NCBI GenBank assembly: GCA_017461665.1
Contig: JAFTXI010000024.1
Coordinates: forward strand, 62,001-126,000
Source of the DNA: Bacteroidales bacterium
Lineage (GTDB): Bacteria; Bacteroidota; Bacteroidia; Bacteroidales; F082
DNA: 64,000 nt
Reading direction: 5' to 3'
This document shows positions 45,824 through 54,867 of the stretch, one piece after another; the first letter of the stretch is position 1; each line of letters opens with the position of its first letter. Under the pieces are notes generated by a model. That model was given only the letters and a program-made list of their open reading frames with translations. It searched no databases and had not been told where the DNA came from. The position numbers and the translations under genes are program-made.

Positions 45824-45930
45824 AGTTTAGAGTTTAAAGTTTAGAATCTAATGTAGTTTTATAGTTGATATATTTAGTTTTAAAGATTATAAATACCTTA
45901 AACTTTAAACTTTAAACCTTAAACATTAAC
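45824..45930. repeat. Inverted heptamer arrays over the stop codon of the PfkB kinase
   Basis: AGTTTAG, AGTTTAA, AGTTTAG, AATCTAA at 45824-45851 and the inverse CCTTAAA, CTTTAAA, CTTTAAA, CCTTAAA, CATTAAC at 45896-45930. The halves can pair over about 21 bases. The last unit contains the PfkB stop codon. Confidence 0.82.
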
Positions 45931-46897
45931 CATTTATACTTTTCTTAAACTCGTCCCAGCAATTCTCATCCATTTTTGCACCGACGACTTGTATAATGCT
46001 TTCAGCCAGAAGGTTTCCTATTGTACCGCATTTTTTCAAATCATAACCATTGATGAGTCCATATAAAAATCCAGCAGCATACATGTCGCCAGCACCTGTA
46101 GTGTCAATCACAGTCACTTTGTTACAACCAATCTGCACAACTTCATCGCCTCTTTTTATGTAGGATCCTTTCTTACCAACTTTAACGACAGCAATATCAA
46201 CATTATCTGCTATATAATGCAACGATTCTTCAGCGTCTTTTTTTGTCAGAGCCTTTGCTTCTTCTTCGTTGGCGAAAACAATATCAATCTGAGGAAGTAA
46301 TTCATTTAAGAAATCATAGTTTTCTTTAACCACATTATAACTTGCTAAATCTAAAATCACTTGACAACCACACTCTTTTGCTGTGGAAATAATTTTTAAA
46401 AAAACGTTTCTGTTAGCAATAAGGTAGCCTTCTACATAGCAGTAATCCCAATCTTTGAACAACTCCGGTTTGATGGCATTTTCGTTGAGTTCCAACGAAG
46501 CTCCGAGATTTGTTGCAAAAGTACGTTCTCCGTCAGCTGATATTATAGTGCGTGCTGTGCCTGAGGCTGTTTCTGTGTGGAATAGGAAAGGTTTCACTCC
46601 TACCGAGTTCATAGAGTCCTCGAAGAACTTTCCGGTATTGTCGTTTCCTATGTATGATATAAATCCGGCTTCGATACCTAATTTGGCTAATCCGTGTATT
46701 GTGTTTGCTGCTGATCCTCCGGGCGCCATTGAACTTTCGTATTCTTCAAGTCTTTTTCCTATAAATGCCGATGAGTTCTCGTCAACCAACATCATAGATC
46801 CTTTAGGAATATTCAATTCTCGCAAAATTTCGTCGTTGTCGATGCGTGTTAAAATATCGACCAATGCGCTGCCAATTCCTATAACGTTCTTTTTCAT
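45926..46897 (-). CDS. PfkB-family carbohydrate/nucleoside kinase (adenosine kinase-like)
   Basis: 323 residues with MAPGGSAANTIHGLAKLG (substrate side) and the PfkB signature DTTGAGDMYAAGFLYG with the catalytic Asp near residue 269. Members closest in pattern are adenosine/ribose-type kinases (SALVDILTRI start). The exact substrate is uncertain. The gene is framed by heptamer arrays of one family on both sides (45896-45930 and 46907-46934). Confidence 0.9.
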   Translation of the reverse strand: MKKNVIGIGSALVDILTRIDNDEILRELNIPKGSMMLVDENSSAFIGKRLEEYESSMAPGGSAANTIHGLAKLGIEAGFISYIGNDNTGKFFEDSMNSVGVKPFLFHTETASGTARTIISADGERTFATNLGASLELNENAIKPELFKDWDYCYVEGYLIANRNVFLKIISTAKECGCQVILDLASYNVVKENYDFLNELLPQIDIVFANEEEAKALTKKDAEESLHYIADNVDIAVVKVGKKGSYIKRGDEVVQIGCNKVTVIDTTGAGDMYAAGFLYGLINGYDLKKCGTIGNLLAESIIQVVGAKMDENCWDEFKKSING

Positions 46898-46906
46898 AGT
46901 AATATA

Positions 46907-46934
46907 CCTTAAACTTTAAACCTTAATCCTTAAA
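46907..46934. repeat. Heptamer array upstream of the PfkB kinase
   Basis: CCTTAAA, CTTTAAA, CCTTAAT, CCTTAAA: four 7-base units in the same orientation and family as the array at the gene's 3' end. Confidence 0.8.
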
Positions 46935-46950
46935 CTAATAATGAACTAAC

Positions 46951-46991
46951 CATATAAAAAGAAAATGATTGCTTGAGCGGCAACCATCTTC
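46951..46991 (-). terminator. Probable terminator of tRNA-Asn
   Basis: On the minus strand a 13-pair stem with G-U pairs (arms 46979-46991 and 46961-46973, loop of 5) is followed by a T-rich stretch TTTTTATATG. It lies about 54 bases beyond the tRNA end. Confidence 0.6.
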
Positions 46992-47044
46992 TTCAATTAA
47001 TAACATGAAACATAAAAAAATTACACTTTGTAATCTCTCTCTTG

Positions 47045-47118
47045 CGCCCCCTTCAGGACTTGAACCTGAGACCCCCTGATTAACAGTCAGATGCTCTAAC
47101 CAACTGAGCTAAGGAGGC
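47045..47118 (-). tRNA. tRNA-Asn (anticodon GUU)
   Basis: Acceptor GCCTCCT with AGGGGGC, anticodon stem TCTGA/TCAGG around CTGTTAA (anticodon GTT), T arm TCAGG/CCTGA around TTCAAGT, discriminator G. CCA is not encoded. The surface polysaccharide locus starts on its upstream side. Confidence 0.95.
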
Positions 47119-47151
47119 GTTTGCTACGTTTTTATCTCCGTATTGCGAGTG

Positions 47152-47181
47152 CAAAGGTACATCTTTTTTTTATTCTGACAA
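47152..47181 (-). promoter_or_regulatory. tRNA-Asn promoter
   Basis: On the minus strand TTG (47179-47181), 19 bases, TACCTTTG (47152-47159), 33 bases before the mature tRNA. Matches the Bacteroidota consensus. Confidence 0.78.
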
Positions 47182-47241
47182 GAATTTTTTTTATTTTTTT
47201 GAAAAATATTTTTATTGGTTTTTAAAACATTGAATTTCAAT

Positions 47242-48036
47242 TTATTGAGATTTACGAGAATACTCTTCCATCTTTAAAATTGCCTTTACATTTCTAAATG
47301 GAATGACATTTCTGAACGGAAAAAGCAGTTTTACGACGACACCAACCCACCATTTGTAATGAACCTTGAGTTTGCAGTATGCTTTTCTGAACTTGAAATT
47401 ATGCATTAAGAAATCCTGAATGTTGGAATGTTCGGTGATAGTACGGCTTCCATCAGACACATATTTAAGCTTTTTTTCTCCAAGATAATATTTATTCATA
47501 GAGTAAATAAGTCCGTAATAAGGATAGGTACTATTATGTTTGTATTTTGGCAGTATAGCAGATACTTCATATTGGCAGGCATCTCTCCAAATGTAGTTTA
47601 TTGAAAAACCAATAAATTCATTTGTTTTTTTTTCGAAACATCCCCAACATTCATATTCATTATTGAATAGTGATAAAAAATCATCGTATGTAACCTTTCT
47701 ATCTTTTATTTGATAATCTCTCAAAACCTCCTTGTACAGTTCAAAACCTCTTTCCTTAATTATATTTACATCTATAATTCTGTAATCATAGGTTTTTAAT
47801 GACTTTCTAATTTTTGTTCTTTCTTTAGTGGTATTTTCGGCCAGTCCATAAAAATTATCTTTAATTATATACCAAAAAGAATTTTCTTCTTTCTTGTCAA
47901 AATCGTAGGTGTTCCGAACCAACCACCCTCCATTCATAAATAACTTATTAACTTCTTTTTTTGTTAACTCTGTTTCATTATGATGAGTGCCTTTAAATCT
48001 CCATGCATGTCTATATAGAAAATATTTTGTCATCAT
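47242..48036 (-). CDS. GNAT/FemAB-like acyltransferase of the polysaccharide locus (tentative)
   Basis: 264 residues, basic and aromatic-rich. The segment YVSDGSRTITEHSNIQDFL and the central part (GFSINYIWRDACQYEVSAIL) look like GNAT-fold proteins found in glycan loci, but the catalytic pattern is not clear. It could acylate a sugar or act on an amino sugar. It is the last gene of the minus-strand polysaccharide run, two bases beyond the sugar transferase stop. No other family fits better. Confidence 0.5.
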   Translation of the reverse strand: MMTKYFLYRHAWRFKGTHHNETELTKKEVNKLFMNGGWLVRNTYDFDKKEENSFWYIIKDNFYGLAENTTKERTKIRKSLKTYDYRIIDVNIIKERGFELYKEVLRDYQIKDRKVTYDDFLSLFNNEYECWGCFEKKTNEFIGFSINYIWRDACQYEVSAILPKYKHNSTYPYYGLIYSMNKYYLGEKKLKYVSDGSRTITEHSNIQDFLMHNFKFRKAYCKLKVHYKWWVGVVVKLLFPFRNVIPFRNVKAILKMEEYSRKSQ

Positions 48037-48038
48037 AA

Positions 48039-48641
48039 TTAAAATATAGTCTTAAAAATAATCCCGACATCTCCCCAGAAAGTTCTGTTATGATAATAAT
48101 CTAAATTTATTTTAACTTTATCGGGATAAATTATTTCGTCATTATATTTCTGAGGATTATCGACTTTAGCTAATAATTCTTCCTCGTTGATATATTTTAA
48201 AGAAGCGGGGCCTGTTATTCCTGGACGAAGTTCAAGAATCTTTCTGTCTTCGCCTTCTAAGGCGTCAGCATAACCTTTAACATCTGGACGCGGACCAACA
48301 AAACTCATCTCACCTTTTAGAACATTTATCAACTCAACGATTTCATCAATCTTGGTTCTTCTCAGCCATCTCCCGAAAGGCGCAATTCTTTCATCATCGG
48401 CAGTAGTGACAAACATATCATTCCGAATAGAATTATCTTCTCTCATGCTTCTTATCTTATAAATCATGAATGGTCTTCCATATTGCCCGATTCTCTCTTG
48501 CATGAATAAGAATTTCCCTTTTGGCATAACAATCTTATGAACAATAAAAATCACGAGCAATATCGGAGATATAATTATAATCCCCAACAAAGCCGAAATC
48601 TTATCGAACATATATTTTATGAAGAGAGAAAATCTACTCAT
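48039..48641 (-). CDS. Initiating sugar transferase (polyprenyl-phosphate phosphoglycosyl transferase, small monotopic type)
   Basis: About 200 residues from the ATG at 48641 (MSRFSLFIKYMFDKIS). An ATG at 48710 would add 23 residues mostly coded by a heptamer array and is rejected. It has an N-terminal membrane-entering helix (LLGIIIISPILLVIFIVHKI), then FMQERIGQYGRPFMIYKIRSM and the signature FVGPRPDV. This is the PglC/WcaJ-C type that moves a sugar-1-phosphate to undecaprenyl phosphate, the first step of a glycan. A second, unrelated initiating enzyme (WecA-like) is at 61896. Confidence 0.9.
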   Translation of the reverse strand: MSRFSLFIKYMFDKISALLGIIIISPILLVIFIVHKIVMPKGKFLFMQERIGQYGRPFMIYKIRSMREDNSIRNDMFVTTADDERIAPFGRWLRRTKIDEIVELINVLKGEMSFVGPRPDVKGYADALEGEDRKILELRPGITGPASLKYINEEELLAKVDNPQKYNDEIIYPDKVKINLDYYHNRTFWGDVGIIFKTIF

Positions 48642-48663
48642 ATAATTAATTACTTTTATTCGA

Positions 48664-50130
48664 CTAAGTCTGTTGTTCGTTATCTGTTGTCTGTTGACAA
48701 AAAACTCCATGGAACAGTAACATATAGAAGAACACGAAAAACATTATTCCCATCTGACGTTCCAATACCGACTCAAACAATGAGTTAAATGCGATGATTA
48801 TCAGCAAAGAGAAAAAGACAATATCGAAATTCTTGTTTTTTATCCAGAGATAGATAGGGGAGAGGAACATTGATATAAAAAGCAACAAGCCAATCAAACC
48901 TACCGCGATTATTGTATCGGAAAATTGATTGTGGGCGTTACATTCACTGTTTATTGCAACGTTAACATTTATATATGTGGCCAAATTTTCCCTAACCGAA
49001 TTATAATCACAATTATATTTCTCTGACATCTCTTTTGCATATTTGAAAGTATTGTTATTTAGAGTACCTCCGTACTTTTTACGAATACTTTCTAAACAAT
49101 CTTCTCTTTCTTGAACAAATGTATCTGAATAATAATTGTCTCTTGGCTTAATTCTCTGAACAATTTCTTCCATCTTCTTTATGTAACTTTTTAATGTTTC
49201 ATCACCACGATCGCCAGCACCGACTCCAAACCAAAATTTGTCAATGAGCAAATTTTTATATCCAATTGTAATACCTATTCTTCTGTCTTGTTTCTCAATA
49301 TTTTGTAAATTCGACAATGTTTCAGTAATTCTTTTAACACTATTTTGGAAGAAAACAAAAGTGAGAACGACAACACTTATCATAATTACTCCTACGCTTA
49401 ATCCTAATACCTTCTTTTTTTGTACAAATGTCAGCCAAATCCATAATATAAAGAATGTCATTGCCATGCAAAGTAATCCTGCTCTTGATTTGGATATAAT
49501 TGTAAATAGGATTAATACAATTATTGAGAGAACGTTAAAATATATAGTTCTTCTATTTGTAAATGCTTCTGCAAAACAGAATGCAACACTTATACATGTA
49601 TAGATGGAAATATATGAATGATGAATATAGCCTGTTCCTAATTTTAGAAAATCTGGTTCAAAAAATCTTGTTTTCTTCGCTTCTTCAAACACAACATCAT
49701 ACCCAGCCCAAACCAAATTGACAATGTATAACGCAAGTATTCCAAATACAAAGCAATACATTATCGTCCTGACTCTCTCTTTGGTCAGATATGATAAATT
49801 GGAAAATAAGAAATAAAGGGGGAAAAGTAGGAAAGATAGTTTCTTTCCTATCTGAACTCGAGCTTCTGCAGAGTTTTCGGAATATAAGAAACTGATTGCG
49901 TAAATAGCCCAAAAGGCTATGAAAATCAGATATACAAATTTATGCTTTTGTTGTAACTGGTTAGGTTTAAATCCTTCTTCAAAAACTCCTCTTAAAATAA
50001 CATTGGCGAATAACACCATCATAACGTATGTCGCTATTCGCCAAGAAAAAGGAATACTAAAAGCAAATAATGCTAATAGGATATATTCTGATAATTGGAA
50101 TTTCTTTAAGTTCTTAAATGATGTCAGCAT
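48664..50130 (-). CDS. O-antigen ligase/polymerase family membrane protein
   Basis: 488 residues with about ten to twelve membrane helices and a long periplasmic loop (about residues 290-390). This is the WaaL/Wzy superfamily organisation (AFWAIYAISFLYSENS, HNQFSDTIIAVGLIGL). It joins or polymerises glycan on the periplasmic side; ligase and polymerase cannot be told apart. Its last residues (QQTTDNEQQT) and stop are within a heptamer array. Confidence 0.85.
   Translation of the reverse strand: MLTSFKNLKKFQLSEYILLALFAFSIPFSWRIATYVMMVLFANVILRGVFEEGFKPNQLQQKHKFVYLIFIAFWAIYAISFLYSENSAEARVQIGKKLSFLLFPLYFLFSNLSYLTKERVRTIMYCFVFGILALYIVNLVWAGYDVVFEEAKKTRFFEPDFLKLGTGYIHHSYISIYTCISVAFCFAEAFTNRRTIYFNVLSIIVLILFTIISKSRAGLLCMAMTFFILWIWLTFVQKKKVLGLSVGVIMISVVVLTFVFFQNSVKRITETLSNLQNIEKQDRRIGITIGYKNLLIDKFWFGVGAGDRGDETLKSYIKKMEEIVQRIKPRDNYYSDTFVQEREDCLESIRKKYGGTLNNNTFKYAKEMSEKYNCDYNSVRENLATYINVNVAINSECNAHNQFSDTIIAVGLIGLLLFISMFLSPIYLWIKNKNFDIVFFSLLIIIAFNSLFESVLERQMGIMFFVFFYMLLFHGVFCQQTTDNEQQT
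48669..48696. repeat. Heptamer array at the 3' end of the O-antigen ligase gene
   Basis: TCTGTTG, TTCGTTA, TCTGTTG, TCTGTTG, four 7-base units, the same family as at 38661 and 28506. Confidence 0.8.
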
Positions 50131-50207
50131 CTCAATTATTTTCGTGCTGCAAAAATATGGTTTTTAATTATATGAATTACAACATTAACATATTTTAACA
50201 TTTATGC

Positions 50208-51857
50208 TTAAAAATCGTAATATTTACGGTCTAATGTTGTTCTTATACCAAAACTAACAATGAAATTATTTATATCATTCATTCCTTCAATCTTCTGATT
50301 CCTGTGTGTCACTTCGGCAAAAACGTTCAAATTGTATGAAGGATTTACCAACCATGACACAACAAAATTATTCATCATCAATGTATTCAACTCTCCGGTT
50401 AACATATAATGACCATAGTATGGCTTATCATATCCTTCAATCTGATAATAATCGTAGTAGTTATGATAAATGTCGTGACCATAATACTGAAACTCACCTT
50501 CTGGTGTTGTAATATCATCGCCCCATTGACCGAAGTTCATCTTGTATTGGAAGTAGAAACGCTTATAATTATATTGCGCTCTTGCAACAATCTCATAAAA
50601 GTTTGCTCCCCATGGATGTGCAGTTGGCTGATTCAAATGAGCGTAATTGTCTTCTCCGTCATAATGTGAATACATATATGGTCTTACCATATTAAACTCT
50701 CCTTGCAAGAACAGATTCTTCACATTGAAACAGTTGTAACTCTTCACTCCAAATTGATACGATTGCTTGTTCGCCCAATAACCATTAAATCCAATAAATT
50801 CTTTAACAGTCATTTCGTCTAAGACAAACTGAGCATATAAAGTCGTGTGCTTTCCTAATATGTAACTTGCTGTTGCACCGAGTAATGCGTTGTCTGGAGA
50901 ATTACCCACGTAATAATCGGTGGTTCTCAAGAAAATTATTGGATTGATATATTGAAAATCCAAACCTCTTCTGACTCCGTTTTCATCTTGTCCTTTACAA
51001 ACCATTGCGTCAAACAATCCAAGGTTGAGTCGCTTGGTGACAGCCCAATCCAAATAATGTATCACCGTGAACTTTCTTGCAAAAGTATCGTCATCAAGAA
51101 CACGGTTTTTATCAGTCATTTGAGCATAAAGACAAGAATATTGAATATGCCAAATATCAGCTGTAAGTTTTACGTATGGATAAGCGAAAGCATTGTCCGA
51201 CAATATCAATGAACGATAACCATCCCCAATGAAGTTTTTGCCATAACCGAGAACACCTTGTAGCCAATAAATTGGATGCACGGTTAGATAAGCTGAGGCA
51301 TTGGCATAATCAAATCCAGTTTCTTTAAATCTTCTCGCATGACCTTGCCCTGGAACAACTTTATTGTCACTCGCATATTCAGAAATATAATCCGGAAATA
51401 CAGCCTGATTCTCTCTTAAGTTTGTATAAAAAGCGAAGTTGTCACCAATTGTTCCTTTAACTTCTGCTCCACGAGTATTGACCCAAGTGCTTTTACTTCC
51501 ATCTCTACCTACTTGAAAATCAACGATAGGATTGATGCCGATATAGAAATCATCTGTCTTTGCTCCAATAAAGTCTGTGTTAAAGATTGAATTCCATGCA
51601 AGATTCTTCCATTTTCTATTATAATTTTTAACAATGAACTGCGATTTATTCAGACTATCCAAATTCAAAATATTGTTGAACTGATATTCCGACCACGATT
51701 TCATTGCAGTGTGAAAACGATAATCAGAATTATAGGCAGCCGCCTGAACCTCCATCTCATAATCATCGTTGAGAGGAATAAGAAGTTCTTGTGAAAATGA
51801 ATAACTTGTAGAGAATAAGCTGATAAGTAGAATAATAATGTAATTCTTTGTTTTCAT
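50208..51857 (-). CDS. Outer-membrane beta-barrel protein, RemB/Wzi-like
   Basis: 549 residues with a signal peptide (MKTKNYIIILLISLFSTSYS), then alternating aromatic/polar strands and an aromatic C-terminal end, KYYDF. The segments GYGKNFIGDGYRSLILSDNA and YPYVKLTADIWHIQYS recall RemB/Wzi-like capsule-assembly barrels. It probably helps attach or display the polysaccharide on the cell surface; RemB is linked to gliding and surface glycan in Flavobacterium. The family call is moderately sure. Confidence 0.72.
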   Translation of the reverse strand: MKTKNYIIILLISLFSTSYSFSQELLIPLNDDYEMEVQAAAYNSDYRFHTAMKSWSEYQFNNILNLDSLNKSQFIVKNYNRKWKNLAWNSIFNTDFIGAKTDDFYIGINPIVDFQVGRDGSKSTWVNTRGAEVKGTIGDNFAFYTNLRENQAVFPDYISEYASDNKVVPGQGHARRFKETGFDYANASAYLTVHPIYWLQGVLGYGKNFIGDGYRSLILSDNAFAYPYVKLTADIWHIQYSCLYAQMTDKNRVLDDDTFARKFTVIHYLDWAVTKRLNLGLFDAMVCKGQDENGVRRGLDFQYINPIIFLRTTDYYVGNSPDNALLGATASYILGKHTTLYAQFVLDEMTVKEFIGFNGYWANKQSYQFGVKSYNCFNVKNLFLQGEFNMVRPYMYSHYDGEDNYAHLNQPTAHPWGANFYEIVARAQYNYKRFYFQYKMNFGQWGDDITTPEGEFQYYGHDIYHNYYDYYQIEGYDKPYYGHYMLTGELNTLMMNNFVVSWLVNPSYNLNVFAEVTHRNQKIEGMNDINNFIVSFGIRTTLDRKYYDF

Positions 51858-51859
51858 AA

Positions 51860-53794
51860 TTAATAATCTTTTTTATCCAAGCATGAATAAATTGAGTTAT
51901 TGCTGATAAATTCAGGTACGATATTTTTCATCTGAGCCACAATTTTGAAGTCGTCGCTTGTAGGAATCAGGTTGATGAGTTTTTCTATTTCGCGATTAAC
52001 CTCATCTTGAGTATAACGACGAACCTTGGCTCTCATAATCTTAGCGTGTTCTGTAGGGATAGTATTTTCTTTTGTAGAAAGAAGTTCTTCATACAATTTT
52101 TCTCCTGGACGAAGACCGCTGATTTCAATCTCGATACCTTTTCTGCCAGAAAGTTTAATCATTTTTTTTGCAAGATCATAAATTTTGACTGGTTCTCCCA
52201 TATCAAAAACAAAAATGTCTTTATTTTCACCCATAACGCCAGCTTCCAAAACCAAACTACAGGCTTCTGGAATTGTCATGAAATAACGGATTATATTTCT
52301 GTCGGTCACTGTTAATGGTCCACCGTACGCCAATTGTTTCTTGAACAAAGGAATGACGGAACCATTGGAACCGAGAACATTACCGAAACGCGTAGTAACG
52401 AACGCTGTTTTCTCGGTAACGCGACTTTGTGTATAAATTTCCGCAATACGTTTGGTCGCACCCATAACGTTTGTTGGATTGACAGCTTTGTCGGTTGATA
52501 CCATCACAAACTTTTCAACGCCAAATTCTATTGCCAAATCGGCGACGTTTTTAGTTCCCAGGACGTTAACAGAAACAGCCTCATACGGGAACTCTTCCAT
52601 CAAAGGAACGTGCTTGTATGCGGCTGCATGATAAACTATCTGAGGTTGATGTTTGCTAAAAACCTCTCTCATCTTAACGATGTCTTTCACATTGCCAACG
52701 ATAAATTCCATAGGAATATTGAAAGAACGATAAGGTTCGTTGTTCTTAAGTTCAAACTGAATATCGTAAAGTGGCGATTCTGCCTGATCTAAAAGTATGA
52801 GTTTCTTTGGTTTATAATGAAGTACCTGACGGCAAATCTCGCTTCCTATCGAACCGGCAGCTCCTGTCACCATAATAACTTTGCCATGAAGACCTTCTGT
52901 GATATTTTCTTTTCCAAGAACGATAGGTTCTCTCCCAAGTAAGTCTTCAATCTTAATATCTTCAATCTGATTAGCGGTTAAGTTGTTGTCAATCCATTCG
53001 TTAAGATGTGGAACGGATTTTATACTTACACCCAAATCGACGATGTTGTTTATAATCTTTGTTTTTTCATCATTGCTCAAACTTGGTATAGCAAAGATGA
53101 TTGCTCCGATATTATTTTTTTCAACAAAGTCTTTGTTAAGCTTTGATGGATTTAAAATGGGAACACCGTTTATTGATTTACCTATCTTGTTAGACGAGTT
53201 GTCAATAAATGCGATTATATTGTAATAAGTAGAAGTGTCCTGTTCTAAAGCTCTTTTTGTAATTATTCCAGCGTCACCAGCTCCATAAATAACAGTGTTT
53301 ACTGGAGTTTGCTTGTGACTTATGTTTTCGTTGTATATTCGTCTGATTACTAAACGAGAGACAGTCATTAACGTGAAGACAAGCATTGAAACGAAAACAA
53401 CCTCTGTATGCGATAAGAAAAATTTTTGGATATACTCTATAGGCATGAACCTTGCCAAAATTGTTTTCAGCATAAATGCCATCACAAAAGTACCTAAACT
53501 GACGAATCCTATTTTTTTAATATCTCCGAATCCACTATAACGAACAAGTCCTTGGTAAGAACCAAAGATAAATGCATTAATCAAAAATATTACGAAAATA
53601 GGTACAAAATGAATAATCTCGGCTGTAATGCTAAGATGTTTAATATCATACACATATTTTATGAATACGTAAATCCAAAATGAGATGAAGAGGAGAAAGC
53701 AGTCGAATAGAAGTACCAACCATTTCGAGAAGGCCCTTGGTGCAAATCTTCCGTGGAATAATGCTAATGCAAGATTTTTTAATAGCTTTTTCAT
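51860..53794 (-). CDS. Membrane-anchored nucleotide-sugar 4,6-dehydratase (WbpM/CapD family)
   Basis: 644 residues with four N-terminal membrane helices, a CoA-binding-like Rossmann domain (TVIYGAGDAGIITKRAL), then the SDR domain with VTGAAGSIGSEICRQV. The catalytic loop reads STDKAVNPTNVMGATK, with Met in the place of the usual Tyr, as in WbpM. It makes 4-keto-6-deoxy UDP-HexNAc, a precursor of deoxyamino sugars. It starts 12 bases after manC. Confidence 0.92.
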   Translation of the reverse strand: MKKLLKNLALALFHGRFAPRAFSKWLVLLFDCFLLFISFWIYVFIKYVYDIKHLSITAEIIHFVPIFVIFLINAFIFGSYQGLVRYSGFGDIKKIGFVSLGTFVMAFMLKTILARFMPIEYIQKFFLSHTEVVFVSMLVFTLMTVSRLVIRRIYNENISHKQTPVNTVIYGAGDAGIITKRALEQDTSTYYNIIAFIDNSSNKIGKSINGVPILNPSKLNKDFVEKNNIGAIIFAIPSLSNDEKTKIINNIVDLGVSIKSVPHLNEWIDNNLTANQIEDIKIEDLLGREPIVLGKENITEGLHGKVIMVTGAAGSIGSEICRQVLHYKPKKLILLDQAESPLYDIQFELKNNEPYRSFNIPMEFIVGNVKDIVKMREVFSKHQPQIVYHAAAYKHVPLMEEFPYEAVSVNVLGTKNVADLAIEFGVEKFVMVSTDKAVNPTNVMGATKRIAEIYTQSRVTEKTAFVTTRFGNVLGSNGSVIPLFKKQLAYGGPLTVTDRNIIRYFMTIPEACSLVLEAGVMGENKDIFVFDMGEPVKIYDLAKKMIKLSGRKGIEIEISGLRPGEKLYEELLSTKENTIPTEHAKIMRAKVRRYTQDEVNREIEKLINLIPTSDDFKIVAQMKNIVPEFISNNSIYSCLDKKDY

Positions 53795-53806
53795 TTTGTA
53801 TAGTCT

Positions 53807-54865
53807 TTATTTTTGCCAATCTTTAATATGTTGTTCCTGTTCTTTTTGACAGATTAATAATGTGTTATCACTCTCGGCGATGATGAAATTGTCCAATCCT
53901 TGAATGACGACTTTACGTTCGGTAGGAGTGTGAACCACACAGTTTTTGCAATCTACAAGATTAACGTTTTGTCCTACAACAGCATTATTGTTTTCATCTT
54001 GTTGAAGATGAGTGTAGAGACTTCCCCATGTTCCTAAGTCACTCCACCCGAAGTTTGCTGGATAAACATAAACGTCTTCAGATTTTTCCATCACAGCATA
54101 GTCGATAGAGATGTTCTGACATGTTGGGAAATATTCATTTATAACTTCTTGTTCTTTTTCTGTGTAGAAATAAGGTTCTACTTTATCAAATACGGAGGCG
54201 AGATTAGGGACGAGCTTTGCAATTGTGTTAACAACCATTTTCGCGTTCCAGATGAAGATACCAGCGTTCCAATAATAACCACCCTCAGCAAGATAAGCCT
54301 TCGCAGTCTCCAAATTAGGTTTCTCTTTAAAAGCCTCAACTTTATGAATTGAATCTTGTTGACTTATAGACTTATAGACTTCTTGACTCTTTATATATCC
54401 ATATCCCGTTTCAGGACGCGTTGGCATCATTCCTAATGTCAATATAACTTCGCGATTTTCTGTAAACTCCAATGAATTCTTAATGACATCGCGGAATGTA
54501 TTTACATCTAAAACGATATGGTCGGCAGGGGAGAAGACGAGATTAGCTTCCGGATACTTCGCATAGATTTTACGGCTCACATATTCTATACAAGGAGCAG
54601 TGTTTCTCATGCAAGGCTCCATCAGGATCTGACATTCTGGAATCTCAGGAAGTTGTTCCCTAACGATACTTTTATATTTCTCTGAAGTCACAATCCACAC
54701 ATTCTCGATTGGTATGACAGTCTTAAAACGTTCCACTGTCAACTGAATAAGAGATTTACCGATGCCGAGAACATCAATAAACTGTTTTGGCTTTTCTGGC
54801 GTGCTCATAGGCCAAAAACGAGAACCTACGCCACCAGCCATTATAATAAGATGATTTTTGTTCAT
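53807..54865 (-). CDS. manC: Mannose-1-phosphate guanylyltransferase
   Basis: About 352 residues from the ATG at 54865 (MNKNHLIIMAGGVGSRFWPM). The nucleotide-binding loop GGVGSRFWP, FSPADHIV, and the FKEKPNLETA loop are all present, and there is no C-terminal isomerase domain. It makes GDP-mannose from mannose-1-phosphate and GTP. Residues about 158-169 (EVYKSISQQDS) come from an octamer array inside a loop before the FKEKP motif. Confidence 0.93.
   Translation of the reverse strand: MNKNHLIIMAGGVGSRFWPMSTPEKPKQFIDVLGIGKSLIQLTVERFKTVIPIENVWIVTSEKYKSIVREQLPEIPECQILMEPCMRNTAPCIEYVSRKIYAKYPEANLVFSPADHIVLDVNTFRDVIKNSLEFTENREVILTLGMMPTRPETGYGYIKSQEVYKSISQQDSIHKVEAFKEKPNLETAKAYLAEGGYYWNAGIFIWNAKMVVNTIAKLVPNLASVFDKVEPYFYTEKEQEVINEYFPTCQNISIDYAVMEKSEDVYVYPANFGWSDLGTWGSLYTHLQQDENNNAVVGQNVNLVDCKNCVVHTPTERKVVIQGLDNFIIAESDNTLLICQKEQEQHIKDWQK
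54361..54392. repeat. Octamer array inside manC
   Basis: GACTTATA, GACTTATA, GACTTCTT, GACTCTTT: four 8-base units in frame. The reverse complement is the AGTCTATA family found in and after tsaB. Confidence 0.8.
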
Positions 54866-54867
54866 GA

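Noticed and set aside
40757-46934. CRISPR array
   Set aside because: The repeats are 7-8 bases with no spacers and no cas genes are seen.
47045-47118. tRNA-Asn as attachment site of an island with the polysaccharide locus
   Set aside because: I found no direct repeat of the tRNA 3' end and no integrase next to it.
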